Below are positions 1-8,515 of a DNA stretch of 32,168 nt, piece after piece. The stretch spans positions 1-32,168 of the forward strand of contig CALIHL010000198.1 in assembly GCA_938022935.1 (NCBI GenBank), written 5' to 3'. The notes under the pieces are model-generated. The model had not been told where the DNA came from. It saw only the letters and a list, made by a program, of their open reading frames with translations, and did not search any database. This stretch comes from an uncultured Saprospiraceae bacterium. Its GTDB lineage: Bacteria; Bacteroidota; Bacteroidia; Chitinophagales; Saprospiraceae. Positions within the stretch are counted from its first letter, which is position 1, and every line of letters starts with the position of its first letter. Both the position numbers and the translations under genes were made by a program.

Positions 1-26
1 AGTCGCACAAATGATAAGTGATCTCG

Positions 27-938
27 ATGCCTGATTCATCCTTAACTGATATTATAGGCTGGTTCAAAGGCTTGCAAGATGATATCTGTACGTCATTAGA
101 ATCTTTAGATGGCTCTGGTAAGTTTCATGAGGATAAATGGATAAGGCCAGAGGGCGGCGGAGGTCGATCAAGAGTCATCCAAGGTGCTCATATCGAGAAA
201 GGTGGAGTCATGTTTTCAGCTATTGATGGCATGATGCCAGAGACAATAGCAAAAGGCTTAGATATAAAGCCAACTCACTTTCATGCTACTGGTGTTTCTA
301 TTGTGCTTCATCCTAAGAATCCTTGGGTCCCTATCATTCATATGAATGTCAGATACTTTGAGACCGAGTCTGGACTATGGTGGTTTGGAGGAGGCATAGA
401 TGTGACACCTCATTATATAGATACAGATCAAGCGACTCGCTTTCATCAGCGCATGAAGCAGGTGTGTGATATACTTTCTATTGATGCATATGCGCAGTAC
501 AAGTCATGGGCGGACAGATACTTCTTCAACGTACATAGAGATGAGACCAGAGGGATCGGAGGTATCTTCTTCGATAGGCTCAACGAGTCTTCAGGGGCTA
601 CAAAAGAAACTTGCTGGGCATTTGTCCAAGCAGTTGGTGATTCGTTTTTGACGTGCTACACAGAGTTGTTTCATGATAATAACAACAAGTCATACGATGA
701 TAGTCATCAACGCTGGCAGCAGATAAGAAGAGGTAGATATGTGGAGTTTAACCTGGTGTATGATCGAGGTACTAAGTTTGGGTTACAGACCAATGGTCGG
801 ATAGAATCTATACTGATGTCTATGCCACCCCAGACTCAATGGGTGTATAATCATATACCTACTCCAGAGAGCAAAGAAGCTAAAACCTTGGCTTTATTAA
901 AGAAGGATATCGACTGGCTTAATTACAAACCAGTGTGA
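27..938 (+). CDS. hemF: Oxygen-dependent coproporphyrinogen III oxidase
   Basis: Converts coproporphyrinogen III to protoporphyrinogen IX with O2 in heme synthesis; a soluble enzyme. At about 303 residues it matches the roughly 300 of E. coli HemF and is recognisable throughout: the GGGGRSR stretch near residue 43, HMNVRYF, WWFGGGIDVTP, the long RYFFNVHRDETRGIGGIFFD block, and the C-terminal RRGRYVEFNLVYDRGT followed by FGLQTNGRIESILMSMPP, which form the active site of the family. The ATG at 27 is preferred. A GTG at 18 is also in frame, directly after a TAA at 15-17, so the gene is full length and nothing is lost at the window edge. Its last 20 bases overlap the convergent lipoprotein gene. 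A strict aerobic heme step suggests an organism that grows with oxygen. Confidence 0.95.
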   Translation: MPDSSLTDIIGWFKGLQDDICTSLESLDGSGKFHEDKWIRPEGGGGRSRVIQGAHIEKGGVMFSAIDGMMPETIAKGLDIKPTHFHATGVSIVLHPKNPWVPIIHMNVRYFETESGLWWFGGGIDVTPHYIDTDQATRFHQRMKQVCDILSIDAYAQYKSWADRYFFNVHRDETRGIGGIFFDRLNESSGATKETCWAFVQAVGDSFLTCYTELFHDNNNKSYDDSHQRWQQIRRGRYVEFNLVYDRGTKFGLQTNGRIESILMSMPPQTQWVYNHIPTPESKEAKTLALLKKDIDWLNYKPV

Positions 939-1422
939 CCGGAGGGGTTGTAACAACATTGCTCTTGTTACCTCGACTATCTACTATGTATATCTCATAA
1001 GGAAATACCTGAGACTCTATATCAGAGTCTCTAGTGATGCAGCCATTCGGCCCTAAACAGCAAGTTGTCAGTATAGCGAGTTCCATTGTGCCTTTCTGTC
1101 CGTCAGCAAGATTAGGAAAGTCAGGGAAAGAAACCGTCTCGATATCTCCGGCATCCCTTACTTGTCTTATAAATATATTGGAAGGGATAAAATCATCCTT
1201 CTTGCCTTCTATGTCTCCATCTATATCTTCAAACTCTAAAGTCGCTATGATCTGATCTTCAGGGCCATTGCCTGCCATCATGATATCTTTATTGATGCTC
1301 ACTAATTCTAATGTAGGAGGGGTGTTGCCATCTCCATTATCACCTCCACAAGAAATCATGAGAAGCATGATTAGGATACCTACATTTGCAAGCGCATATT
1401 TATAGAACAATTGTTGAGTCAC
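919..1422 (-). CDS. Small secreted lipoprotein, unknown function
   Basis: A 167-residue protein with a lipoprotein signal: a hydrophobic stretch (NVGILIMLLMIS) ending in a lipobox with Cys at about residue 25 followed by Gly-Gly-Asp, so it should be lipid-anchored in the envelope. The mature part holds an acidic DIDGDIEG stretch like Ca-binding or Ig-like domains, a CC pair in TTCCLGPNGC, and a final Cys two residues before the end. I recall similar small lipoproteins (TTCC motif, terminal PxTLxCN) in Saprospiraceae, but no function. The start is uncertain: GTG at 1422, or TTG at 1410, which would leave a 21-residue signal peptide. No ATG gives a usable signal. The 3' end overlaps hemF and the 5' end overlaps or abuts the start of the next gene on the other strand. 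Confidence 0.75.
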   Translation of the reverse strand: MTQQLFYKYALANVGILIMLLMISCGGDNGDGNTPPTLELVSINKDIMMAGNGPEDQIIATLEFEDIDGDIEGKKDDFIPSNIFIRQVRDAGDIETVSFPDFPNLADGQKGTMELAILTTCCLGPNGCITRDSDIESQVFPYEIYIVDSRGNKSNVVTTPPVTLVCN

Positions 1423-2406
1423 TTGACGAGTCTTTCTTTACATAATACGATCTCAAACTCCGATCTCTCTTTTGAAGATAAGGCTTTACTTGTTTATAGA
1501 TACCAATATCAAAACAATCCTTCTTACCGTCAGTTTGTAGATCTTGTAAGATATAACGATTTTGAACCCCATCATGTTGAGGAGATTCCGTTTTTTCCTA
1601 TCTCGCTCTTCAAGGAGGTCAGTATAAAGTCTGGGGCTTGGGATAGTGAGTTAACATTTACTTCAAGTGGCACTACACAAATGACTCGTAGTCAGCATCA
1701 TGTGAAAGATGGTCAGTGGTATCTGAAGAACGCAGAACACATCTGGCAAAAGCGATTTGGTCCACTGAGTGATTATGTCTTTCTATCACTATTACCTAAT
1801 TATCATGATAACCCTTCATCATCTTTGCTCTATATGATTCGGCACTTTATGTTGAATAGTCAGATTGGTGAAGAGCATTATTTTGTTAATGATGAGCAGG
1901 GCCTACACGATGCTATAGAACGTTATAAGCTGAAGGCAAAGCGGATCGTACTCTTTGGCGTAAGCTTCGCTCTTCTTGATTATGTAGAGCGATATCAGCA
2001 TAGTGATGTGAGCCAACTGAAGGTTGTTGAGACCGGAGGAATGAAGAAGAATCGCCAAGAGATAACCAGGCAGGCTTTGCATAGTGCTCTTGCTGAAGGA
2101 TTTGAAGGGGCGACGATTGCATCAGAATATGGCATGACTGAGTGTCTGTCTCAGATCTATTGTACTGATGGAGCCAACTTTAATCTCAACGACAGGATGC
2201 GCATCTTGATCTCAGATCCGACTGATCCAGGAACCCTGCTGCCCATCAATAGACGAGGAAAGATCAACATTATCGACTTAGCAAATATTGATACGATATC
2301 TTTTATCGCAACTGATGATCTTGGCTTGGCAAACACAGATGGCGATGTAGAGATCTTAGGTAGACTGGACGCTAGCGACCTAAGAGGGTGTAATTACTTG
2401 ATCTAA
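1411..2406 (+). CDS. LuxE-like acyl-protein synthetase / acyltransferase
   Basis: A member of the LuxE (acyl-protein synthetase) branch of adenylate-forming enzymes, about 331 residues, close to the usual length. Visible motifs are the nucleotide-binding FTSSGTT loop (about residue 83), ETGGMKK (about 209), SEYGMTE (about 239), the D-D-L-G adenylation aspartates near the end, and GRLDASDLRGCN. The family activates a carboxylic acid as acyl-AMP and passes it to a Cys or a partner. In Bacteroidota it is often annotated only as an acyl transferase, and the natural substrate is not known. No ATG lies near the N-terminus. TTG at 1411, 1414 or 1423 are the candidates, and 1423 would avoid overlap with the opposite lipoprotein gene. 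With hemF 470 bases upstream and an antisense gene between, it probably has its own promoter inside the lipoprotein gene. Confidence 0.8.
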   Translation: MLSHLTSLSLHNTISNSDLSFEDKALLVYRYQYQNNPSYRQFVDLVRYNDFEPHHVEEIPFFPISLFKEVSIKSGAWDSELTFTSSGTTQMTRSQHHVKDGQWYLKNAEHIWQKRFGPLSDYVFLSLLPNYHDNPSSSLLYMIRHFMLNSQIGEEHYFVNDEQGLHDAIERYKLKAKRIVLFGVSFALLDYVERYQHSDVSQLKVVETGGMKKNRQEITRQALHSALAEGFEGATIASEYGMTECLSQIYCTDGANFNLNDRMRILISDPTDPGTLLPINRRGKINIIDLANIDTISFIATDDLGLANTDGDVEILGRLDASDLRGCNYLI

Positions 2407-2436
2407 CCCAAGTAGCTCTAAGACCACAAACTCTTA

Positions 2437-2967
2437 TCATTCTATGTCTAAAAAGCACTTCTTGAACTTGTTGTCAAGGTCCCAGTGGATGTCAGGTAGC
2501 AGTTCTGATCGCTTGAGTATCAAGTCGCATCGATCTTGAAAAGTAGACTGAAGATGCTGATCGGATATGATGTCTGTCGCTTTCGCAAATACGCCAACAA
2601 TATGATTAGCCAAAGTCTGTGAGTAGAAGTGATATTTGGCAATAAAGACCAGAGCGGTCTCAATGTCGAACAAATAGATATCGACCATCTCATGCTCAAA
2701 TATGGTGGCCTTCTTGAGCACCTTAAGAAGGGTGTTGATCTTCTGAATCCTTGGGCGGCGTGGTCTACGAAATGACTTAGTGGCATACTTTGAAGTGATG
2801 TCCTTCTTTGCTTTGGCGTAGATCCTTAGTCGGTCAGCTTCACTGCCTAGTTCCATAGCATAGTGTTGCTTGACACCTGGCACCTTAGCGTATAGGTCGA
2901 GCAATTCATGTCTCAGCTCTTCGATATTGAGCTCTTTCAGGTGCTTTGTGAACTTTGCTTTGCTCAT
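2437..2967 (-). CDS. DUF6155 family protein
   Basis: A 176-residue basic protein that fits the DUF6155 family as I remember it: the N-terminal LKELNIEELRHELLDLYAKV with VKQHYAMEL, a middle RRPRRPR basic patch, then a helical region with DIYLFDIETALVF. No catalytic motif, signal peptide or membrane segment is visible, so it is probably cytoplasmic and helical. Function is unknown. The ATG at 2967 begins MSKAKF, which suits the family. It converges with the LuxE-like gene, leaving 30 bases between the stops and no obvious terminator. It looks monocistronic. Confidence 0.8.
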   Translation of the reverse strand: MSKAKFTKHLKELNIEELRHELLDLYAKVPGVKQHYAMELGSEADRLRIYAKAKKDITSKYATKSFRRPRRPRIQKINTLLKVLKKATIFEHEMVDIYLFDIETALVFIAKYHFYSQTLANHIVGVFAKATDIISDQHLQSTFQDRCDLILKRSELLPDIHWDLDNKFKKCFLDIE

Positions 2968-3151
2968 GAGACTAACATAGCAAATACAAGTGACAAAGCC
3001 CTTATAAGCCTACTTTCTTCTCTATGAGTATTGTTATCTTATTACAAATGATCTCTATGAAAGCTGTACAACTGAAACTATGGAGCAACCTGGCAATGCT
3101 ACCGTCTCGTATACATCGATGCATTCTTTTAATCAGCGATCTAATAGCTAA

Positions 3152-3640
3152 CCCCTCCAGGTTCTGACTGAAGATCAGAGGTCGCACTGGCAAGAGAATG
3201 GCAAGTCATCATCAGTATGCAGTGCAGTACCTGAGCAGCAGATAGATGAGATGGCATAGTTCATCTGGGAGTTTGATGAGTAAGATGCTAACGATCGTGG
3301 GACTTGGTATTTAGACAAGAAGACCAATCGAGACATTAGGATGACCATCTTAAAAGGAACAGGTATGGTCGAGGTTTATAACACTCAAGTGCAATGGAAT
3401 AATAGGACGTATCCCAAGGTGCATAAAGCATTTGCAGATATCTGAGGCCGTGAGGACCTCTGGGTGACGATTGATCGAACCAACCTCAATCTACTGATTG
3501 CACCTAATCAGCGCTATGAAGCATTCATCCATTGGGATATAAATACATCACTCAGTCCACCACCGGTCAATACACGAGACGTCCTGGCGCTCAATGATCA
3601 GACAGATTTGATCTATCTCATCAAGATACTAATCAAGTAA
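3152..3640 (+). pseudogene. Decayed phytanoyl-CoA dioxygenase (PhyH) family gene
   Basis: One plus-strand frame from 3152 to the TAA at 3638 reads as a phytanoyl-CoA dioxygenase broken by three in-frame stops: TAG at 3257, TAA at 3281 and TGA at 3443. Between the stops the protein is well preserved: LTEDQRSHWQENG, FIWEFDE, DRGTWYLDKKTNRDIRM, VEVYNTQVQWNNRTYPKVH, GREDLWVTIDRTNLN, then YEAFIHWDINTSLSPPPVN, where His-x-Asp is the first pair of the iron facial triad. The stops sit where Gln, Gln and Trp would be expected, each one C-to-T or G-to-A change away. After VLALNDQTD the family sequence ends and the rest of the jelly roll, including the distal His, is missing, so the gene is also truncated. 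No start codon is clear. Its tail overlaps the opposite small membrane-protein gene. The bases from 2968 to 3151 hold nothing else I can recognise. Confidence 0.75.
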
Positions 3641-3840
3641 GCGAGCAAAAAGCCAGATATTAAACCACCAGGTATATCTGCATTGGTCATTTCATACTGA
3701 AAGAAGTACTGAGCAATAAGAAGTATGATTGCAAGAGCGATCCATACGCCGATTGCTAACCGGATGATCAGTTTTGTATGAACTGGAAACTTTAATCCAA
3801 ACAACTCAAAGAAATAGTCCTCGTTTTCTTGATTACTCAT
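3613..3840 (-). CDS. Small two-helix membrane protein
   Basis: A 75-residue protein with a short polar N-terminus (MSNQENEDYFFELFG) and two hydrophobic stretches, about residues 24-48 (LIIRLAIGVWIALAIILLIAQYFF) and 57-74 (GGLISGFLLAYLISIL), so it should sit in the inner membrane as a hairpin. No family is recognised. The gene is credible because an exact TACATTTG promoter box lies four bases before its ATG, the same layout as at smc. The 3' end overlaps the truncated tail of the PhyH pseudogene by 28 bases. Function is unknown. Confidence 0.6.
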   Translation of the reverse strand: MSNQENEDYFFELFGLKFPVHTKLIIRLAIGVWIALAIILLIAQYFFQYEMTNADIPGGLISGFLLAYLISILMR

Positions 3841-3844
3841 AGTT

Positions 3845-3852
3845 CAAATGTA
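3845..3852 (-). promoter_or_regulatory. Bacteroidota -7 promoter box for the small membrane protein
   Basis: TACATTTG on the minus strand matches TAnnTTTG exactly and ends four bases before the ATG at 3840. Transcription would start at or next to the A of ATG, giving a leaderless mRNA. No clear -33 TTTG is seen. Confidence 0.5.
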
Positions 3853-4103
3853 TGATTTGTCTCCGAGGTAAGATAGGGATAGGCCAAGGAAAATCGTTAA
3901 TAAAAGTGTGACATCCCACATATGTTCTGAGTTCTGATAAGGAGTGTCTTGTCGTGACATATTTCTGCCATTTGTACTAACCTTGGAGGCATATAAAAGA
4001 GATGATAATTAGTTTGAATATGTACTGTAATATGTTGACTGTCAATGGCTTGGGTATCGAAAAAAATTAACTACGATTCCATCGCCTTGAAGGTGATAAA
4101 ATC

Positions 4104-4111
4104 TATCTTTG
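4104..4111 (+). promoter_or_regulatory. Bacteroidota -7 promoter box for smc
   Basis: TATCTTTG matches TAnnTTTG exactly and ends four bases before the ATG at 4116, predicting a leaderless or nearly leaderless smc mRNA. A TTG at 4087-4089 is closer than the usual -33 spacing, so the upstream element is doubtful. The remaining intergenic sequence from 3853 to 4103 shows no gene or clear repeat. Confidence 0.5.
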
Positions 4112-4115
4112 CCGC

Positions 4116-7100
4116 ATGCGATTGAAGCGCCTAACCATTAAAGGATTTAAAAGTTTTGCTGATGATACGGTCATCAACTTTAACGAAAATCTGATCGGAA
4201 TTGTCGGTCCTAATGGATCAGGAAAGTCCAATGTGGTAGATTCTATCAGATGGGTACTCGGTGAGCAAAAAACAAGCGAGTTGAGACTCGAAAGCATGTC
4301 TGATGTGCTCTTTAATGGTACAAAAGCCCGCAAAGAAGGTAAAGTTGCCAAGGTCACCTTGTCTTTTGACAATACTAAGAATGTCCTACCAACTGAGTAT
4401 AATGAAGTCAGTATAACGCGTCTGCTATACCGCAATGGGAATAGCGAATACCAGCTCAACGGCGTACCCTGTAGAAAGAAGGATATTACTAACCTATTCA
4501 TGGATTCTGGTATCGGATCCAACTCTTATGCCATCATCAGTCTCAACATGGTAGAGGACATTCTCCATGACAATGGAGGGTCTCGTCGTCAGATGATAGA
4601 GCAGGCCGCAGGGATATCAAAGTATAAACTCAGAAAAAAGGAGACGCTTAGAAAACTTAAGAATACAACTGAGGATCTCGACAGGGTACAAGATCTACTC
4701 TTTGAGATTGAAAAGAATATGTCTTCTTTCGAACGTCAAGCAAAGCGTACAGAACGCTTCAATAAGTATAAAGAAGAGTATAAAGAGTTATCTATAAAGA
4801 TATCTCATATAGAGGTTAAAGAGTTCAACTTAAAGTATAAAGAGCTCAAGGAGAAGTTAGAAAAGGAAAAGGACCTCCGTCTAAAGATAAGTACTGAGCT
4901 GACACAAGATGATGCGACTTTACAACAATTAAAGACAGACATACTTCAGTATGAGAAGTCATTGAGTGAAGATCAGCAAGCCTTTAACAAGTTGATCGAA
5001 GAACTCGGTAAGATCGAGAACAATAAGAACCTAGCACTTCAGCGACTTCAGAATGGTAAGGATAGAGTAGAGGAGATCAAGAACAGCGCGCAACAGCTTT
5101 CTGATTCTGTAGGTACAGCCAAAGCAAGCTTCGAAGAAGCCAAAGAGAACTCCGCTAAGATTAAGATAGAATTAGAAAAAGAGGAAAAGTCTTATCAGGA
5201 GTTTGATAAGCAGTTTAAAGCTCAGTCAGATTCTTACAATGATCTACGACAGAGAGAAAAGGAAATCAAGTCTGCGATCAATGCAAAACAATTACTCAAA
5301 GAAACTTTAGGTCGGGAGATTGAGGCATTGCTTACAAAGCAGTCAATGTTGACGACTGATGTGCAAGTGATATCAGAAAAAGTTAATCAGCTCTCAGGAA
5401 GTGGAAAAGATGATCATCTCAATCTTGCTAATCAGCAAGGTCTAATAGATACTTACCTCGGTACAATCAGTGCGGCGGAAATCAAGACAAGAGAACTTGA
5501 AGAGTCGATACAAAAGAGTAATGACGACTTAGGAGCAAAAGTTGCCGAGCGAAACAAGAAGCAAGTCGAGCTTTCAAGTCTTCAACAAAGGATTAAGTTT
5601 CTAAAAAACATAATCGAGAATAACGAAGGACTTCCAGAATCTGTAAAGTTCTTATTAAAAACAAGCGGCTCAAAACATCAAGTGTTTTCTGATGTTATCG
5701 AGATCAAGGATGAAAAATATACCAAGATCGTCGAGCTTTACCTTGAGCCTTACTTCCATCACTTATTGGTAGGTTCTCGAGCAGAGGCTATAAAACTATA
5801 TGAGCAAGTGAGAGGCGCTCAGAAAGGTAAGGTTAATATTGTAATCACAGATGAGATTAATACCACAGCAACACCTCAACCTTCATCTGATCTTATTCCT
5901 CTGAGCTCGTTGATTAAAACTGATAAACAGTATAGCCCATTCGTTGAGACGATAGCGAAGGACGTTTTTATATCTACACAATCTTATAAGAATATAGACA
6001 ATGCATCCATTAAGGAAGGCTATGAAGTATTGTTCCCTGACGAATATTTAGTGCTTGCTCAAGGTAGACTGTATGGTGGTTCTAATACCTTGTTTGAAGG
6101 CGTTCAATTAGGGAGAAAGAAGATTCTTGAGAAATTAGAAAATCAAGTTGGCGCTTTTGAAAAAGCACTGGAGTCATTTGAGTCCGAGATAAAGAAATTA
6201 AAAGAAGGCACATCAGAACAAAGGATGTCATTGACATCTGAGCGAAGCTCATTGTCTGAAGTGCGAAGTATGATAGACATCGAGAAGTCTAAGCTATATC
6301 AGATAGAGAGTAAGATTAAGAATCAAACTGAGAATATCTCTGATCTTGAAAATCAAAAACTATCTAAACAGACTGAACTAACTGGCGTTACTGAGTCTTT
6401 AGAAAGTAAGAATGTACGTTATGTAGAGCTTGATACTCAAAAATTAGATGAGCTTAGTGATCAAGAGTTAACTCAGAAGATAGAAGATGCACACAAAGCT
6501 TATATAGCAGCTGGTGTTGATAGAGATAAAGCTCAAGGCAAATTATTTGAAGTTAGAAGTAGTTATAATCTGGCTTCTAAAGATGTCGAGTTCTATCAAA
6601 ACAATATAGGAGACATCTTGGGTAGGTTAGAAGCGCTGACTAATGAAGAGAAGTCGCAACTTTCGATCATCCAAGAGTCAGAAACTACGCTTTCGCAAAC
6701 TAAAGGTTCGTTAGAAGAGCAGTATACAATGAAGGCCGAGTTGCAAGACAAACTCAGCACTTATGAAGATACTTACTACAAAGAGAAAGGTAAGATCTTT
6801 GAATTAGAAAAGAAGATCTCTGAGTTCAGAAACAAACTCTACAATAAGGATCAGTTGATAACAAGTCTCAATGAGAAATACTCTAATGTAGGTTTTGAAA
6901 TCAAAGCCATCCATGAACGTAACTCTATCGAGTTTGGTATCGAGATAAAGGAGACTGAGTTTCCAGAAGAGTACGAAGGAGAAAATCTTAGTGAACTAAA
7001 AACGAAGAAAGCTAAAATCCAAGATCGTATCAGAAGTTATGGGGAGATCAACCCAATGGCGATCACCGCTTACAATGAGATCAAAGAGAGACATGATGCG

Positions 7101-7667
7101 ATCTCTAAAGAAAGAGATGATATCCTCGATGCTAAGAAGTCATTAGAAGAAACTATTGTTGAGATTGAGAAAGCTGCATCTGAGCGATTTAATGCAGCAC
7201 TTGCTGAGATTAGAAAGAACTTCAAAGAGGTTTTTCAAGCATTGTTTTCAAAAGATGACGATTGTAATATCGTTCTCTTGGACAATGATGATCCACTTGA
7301 GGCTAAGATCGAGATCGTAGCAAAACCAAAAGGAAAAAGACCTAAGTCTATTAGCTTACTTTCAGGTGGAGAGAAGACGCTTACGGCAGCTTCGTTCTTG
7401 TTTGCATTGTATCTATTGAAGCCTGCGCCGTTCTGTATATTTGATGAGGTTGATGCACCACTTGATGATGTCAATGTATTGAAGTTTAACAAGATCATCC
7501 GACAGTTTAGCCAGGACTCTCAGTTCATCATCATTACACACAACAAGTTGACGATGTCAGAGGTGGATATTCTGTATGGCGTGTATCTTAAAGAACTTGG
7601 TGTCTCAGGTGTAAGTGCTGTTGACTTCAGAACGTATGACCAGACTGAGATGGTTGTTTCTAATTAG
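4116..7667 (+). CDS. smc: Chromosome segregation protein SMC
   Basis: The bacterial condensin ATPase, which with ScpA/ScpB organises and separates the chromosome. At 1183 residues it is the full family length. The order is: N-terminal ATPase half with Walker A GPNGSGKS at 31-38; a coiled coil rich in Lys/Glu/Gln to about 500; a hinge at about 510-660, including the GLPESVKFLL and DEYLVLAQGRLYGG segments; the returning coil; then the C-terminal ATPase half with signature LSGGEK at 1082-1087 and Walker B FCIFDEVDAPLDD at about 1107-1119. The motif NPMAITAYNE precedes the second head, as is typical. It appears monocistronic with its own TAnnTTTG box. The stop lies 13 bases from the convergent response-regulator gene. 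scpA and scpB are not in the window. Confidence 0.97.
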   Translation: MRLKRLTIKGFKSFADDTVINFNENLIGIVGPNGSGKSNVVDSIRWVLGEQKTSELRLESMSDVLFNGTKARKEGKVAKVTLSFDNTKNVLPTEYNEVSITRLLYRNGNSEYQLNGVPCRKKDITNLFMDSGIGSNSYAIISLNMVEDILHDNGGSRRQMIEQAAGISKYKLRKKETLRKLKNTTEDLDRVQDLLFEIEKNMSSFERQAKRTERFNKYKEEYKELSIKISHIEVKEFNLKYKELKEKLEKEKDLRLKISTELTQDDATLQQLKTDILQYEKSLSEDQQAFNKLIEELGKIENNKNLALQRLQNGKDRVEEIKNSAQQLSDSVGTAKASFEEAKENSAKIKIELEKEEKSYQEFDKQFKAQSDSYNDLRQREKEIKSAINAKQLLKETLGREIEALLTKQSMLTTDVQVISEKVNQLSGSGKDDHLNLANQQGLIDTYLGTISAAEIKTRELEESIQKSNDDLGAKVAERNKKQVELSSLQQRIKFLKNIIENNEGLPESVKFLLKTSGSKHQVFSDVIEIKDEKYTKIVELYLEPYFHHLLVGSRAEAIKLYEQVRGAQKGKVNIVITDEINTTATPQPSSDLIPLSSLIKTDKQYSPFVETIAKDVFISTQSYKNIDNASIKEGYEVLFPDEYLVLAQGRLYGGSNTLFEGVQLGRKKILEKLENQVGAFEKALESFESEIKKLKEGTSEQRMSLTSERSSLSEVRSMIDIEKSKLYQIESKIKNQTENISDLENQKLSKQTELTGVTESLESKNVRYVELDTQKLDELSDQELTQKIEDAHKAYIAAGVDRDKAQGKLFEVRSSYNLASKDVEFYQNNIGDILGRLEALTNEEKSQLSIIQESETTLSQTKGSLEEQYTMKAELQDKLSTYEDTYYKEKGKIFELEKKISEFRNKLYNKDQLITSLNEKYSNVGFEIKAIHERNSIEFGIEIKETEFPEEYEGENLSELKTKKAKIQDRIRSYGEINPMAITAYNEIKERHDAISKERDDILDAKKSLEETIVEIEKAASERFNAALAEIRKNFKEVFQALFSKDDDCNIVLLDNDDPLEAKIEIVAKPKGKRPKSISLLSGGEKTLTAASFLFALYLLKPAPFCIFDEVDAPLDDVNVLKFNKIIRQFSQDSQFIIITHNKLTMSEVDILYGVYLKELGVSGVSAVDFRTYDQTEMVVSN

Positions 7668-7680
7668 AACGCACTACTTC

Positions 7681-8325
7681 CTATTTTCCAAGATCCACTA
7701 AGCCTTTATTGATTGCGTATGTGATGAGTTCTACTGGAGAACTGATCTCAAGCTTTTTCATGATGTTCTTACGATGAGTATAGATTGTATGGATACTGAC
7801 ATTGAGTAGGCCAGATATCTCCTTAGCCATTTTGCCTTGAGCGATCAACTTAACAATCTCTTGCTCTCTTGCAGTTAGCTCAGTTACCTTTGCTTCTTTT
7901 TTGCCAAAAGTCTTACTGATGATGATGTCTAAGACCTTATTGCAATAGTACTTTTCATCATTGCGACATGCATCTAAAGCTTTGAAGATCTCGTCTTCTC
8001 GGCAGTACTTTGTTATGTAGTGATTGATACCTCTACCCAGTACCTCATAGATCCGACTCTTCTCATCTTCATTACTGATGATGAGGATCTTGGTCATTGG
8101 TGCGAGCTCTTGGATAAGTGATATGGACTCTAAATCGAAGCGACCATCTTTAGCATAGTCGATGGTTACTATGTCATACTTGGATATGTTGAGCTTGGCT
8201 TCCAACTCTTCTTGAGTTGAAGCTTCACCATTGACAGAATAAAATGGATTTTTGTTGATGATGCTCTTGATGCCTTCACGACTCAAAAACTGCCCTTCAC
8301 ATACCAAAACTGTTTGCTCCTTCAT
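7681..8325 (-). CDS. LuxR/NarL-family response regulator
   Basis: A two-domain transcription regulator of about 214 residues. The receiver domain (about 5-120) has the phospho-acceptor Asp in VTIDYAKD (about residue 56) and the conserved Lys in YITKYC (about 106). The usual acidic pair near the N-terminus is only LVCEG here, so one metal-binding acidic residue seems to be replaced by Cys. The C-terminal LuxR helix-turn-helix begins at TELTAREQEIVKLIAQG and includes IHTIYTHRKNIMKKL. The ATG at 8325 is chosen because an exact TACTTTTG box overlaps the alternative TTG at 8343. No sensor kinase is adjacent, so it is an orphan, and its target is unknown. Confidence 0.88.
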   Translation of the reverse strand: MKEQTVLVCEGQFLSREGIKSIINKNPFYSVNGEASTQEELEAKLNISKYDIVTIDYAKDGRFDLESISLIQELAPMTKILIISNEDEKSRIYEVLGRGINHYITKYCREDEIFKALDACRNDEKYYCNKVLDIIISKTFGKKEAKVTELTAREQEIVKLIAQGKMAKEISGLLNVSIHTIYTHRKNIMKKLEISSPVELITYAINKGLVDLGK

Positions 8326-8340
8326 CCTTTGCTTCTGCGA

Positions 8341-8348
8341 CAAAAGTA
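8341..8348 (-). promoter_or_regulatory. -7 promoter box for the response regulator
   Basis: TACTTTTG on the minus strand matches TAnnTTTG exactly, 15 bases before the ATG at 8325. It includes the in-frame TTG at 8343, which argues that this TTG lies before the transcript and is not the start codon. Confidence 0.55.
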
Positions 8349-8515
8349 GAACCTTTGTCTCTTATATATGTATAGATAAATGTCTATCTCAGGATATAGT
8401 TCGCGATCGTCGGTTGATATACACGATTCTTTACTAATAAAGGGTAGTCATCATATCATAATCTTGTGACATATGAAAAGATTGACTAAGATTGCACTTC
8501 CTAATAACACGTAGC

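Noticed and set aside
3002..3193. Minus-strand 63-residue frame
   Set aside because: Partly antisense to the start of the PhyH remnant, no family features and no promoter box. Treated as chance.
3152..3640. Stop codon readthrough or recoding rather than a pseudogene
   Set aside because: Three different stop codons are involved, TGA and TAA both end intact genes elsewhere in the window, and the C-terminal third of the domain is absent.
8473..8514. 13-codon ATG frame (MKRLTKIALPNNT) ahead of the endonuclease
   Set aside because: Very short, out of frame with the nuclease and with no supporting signal.
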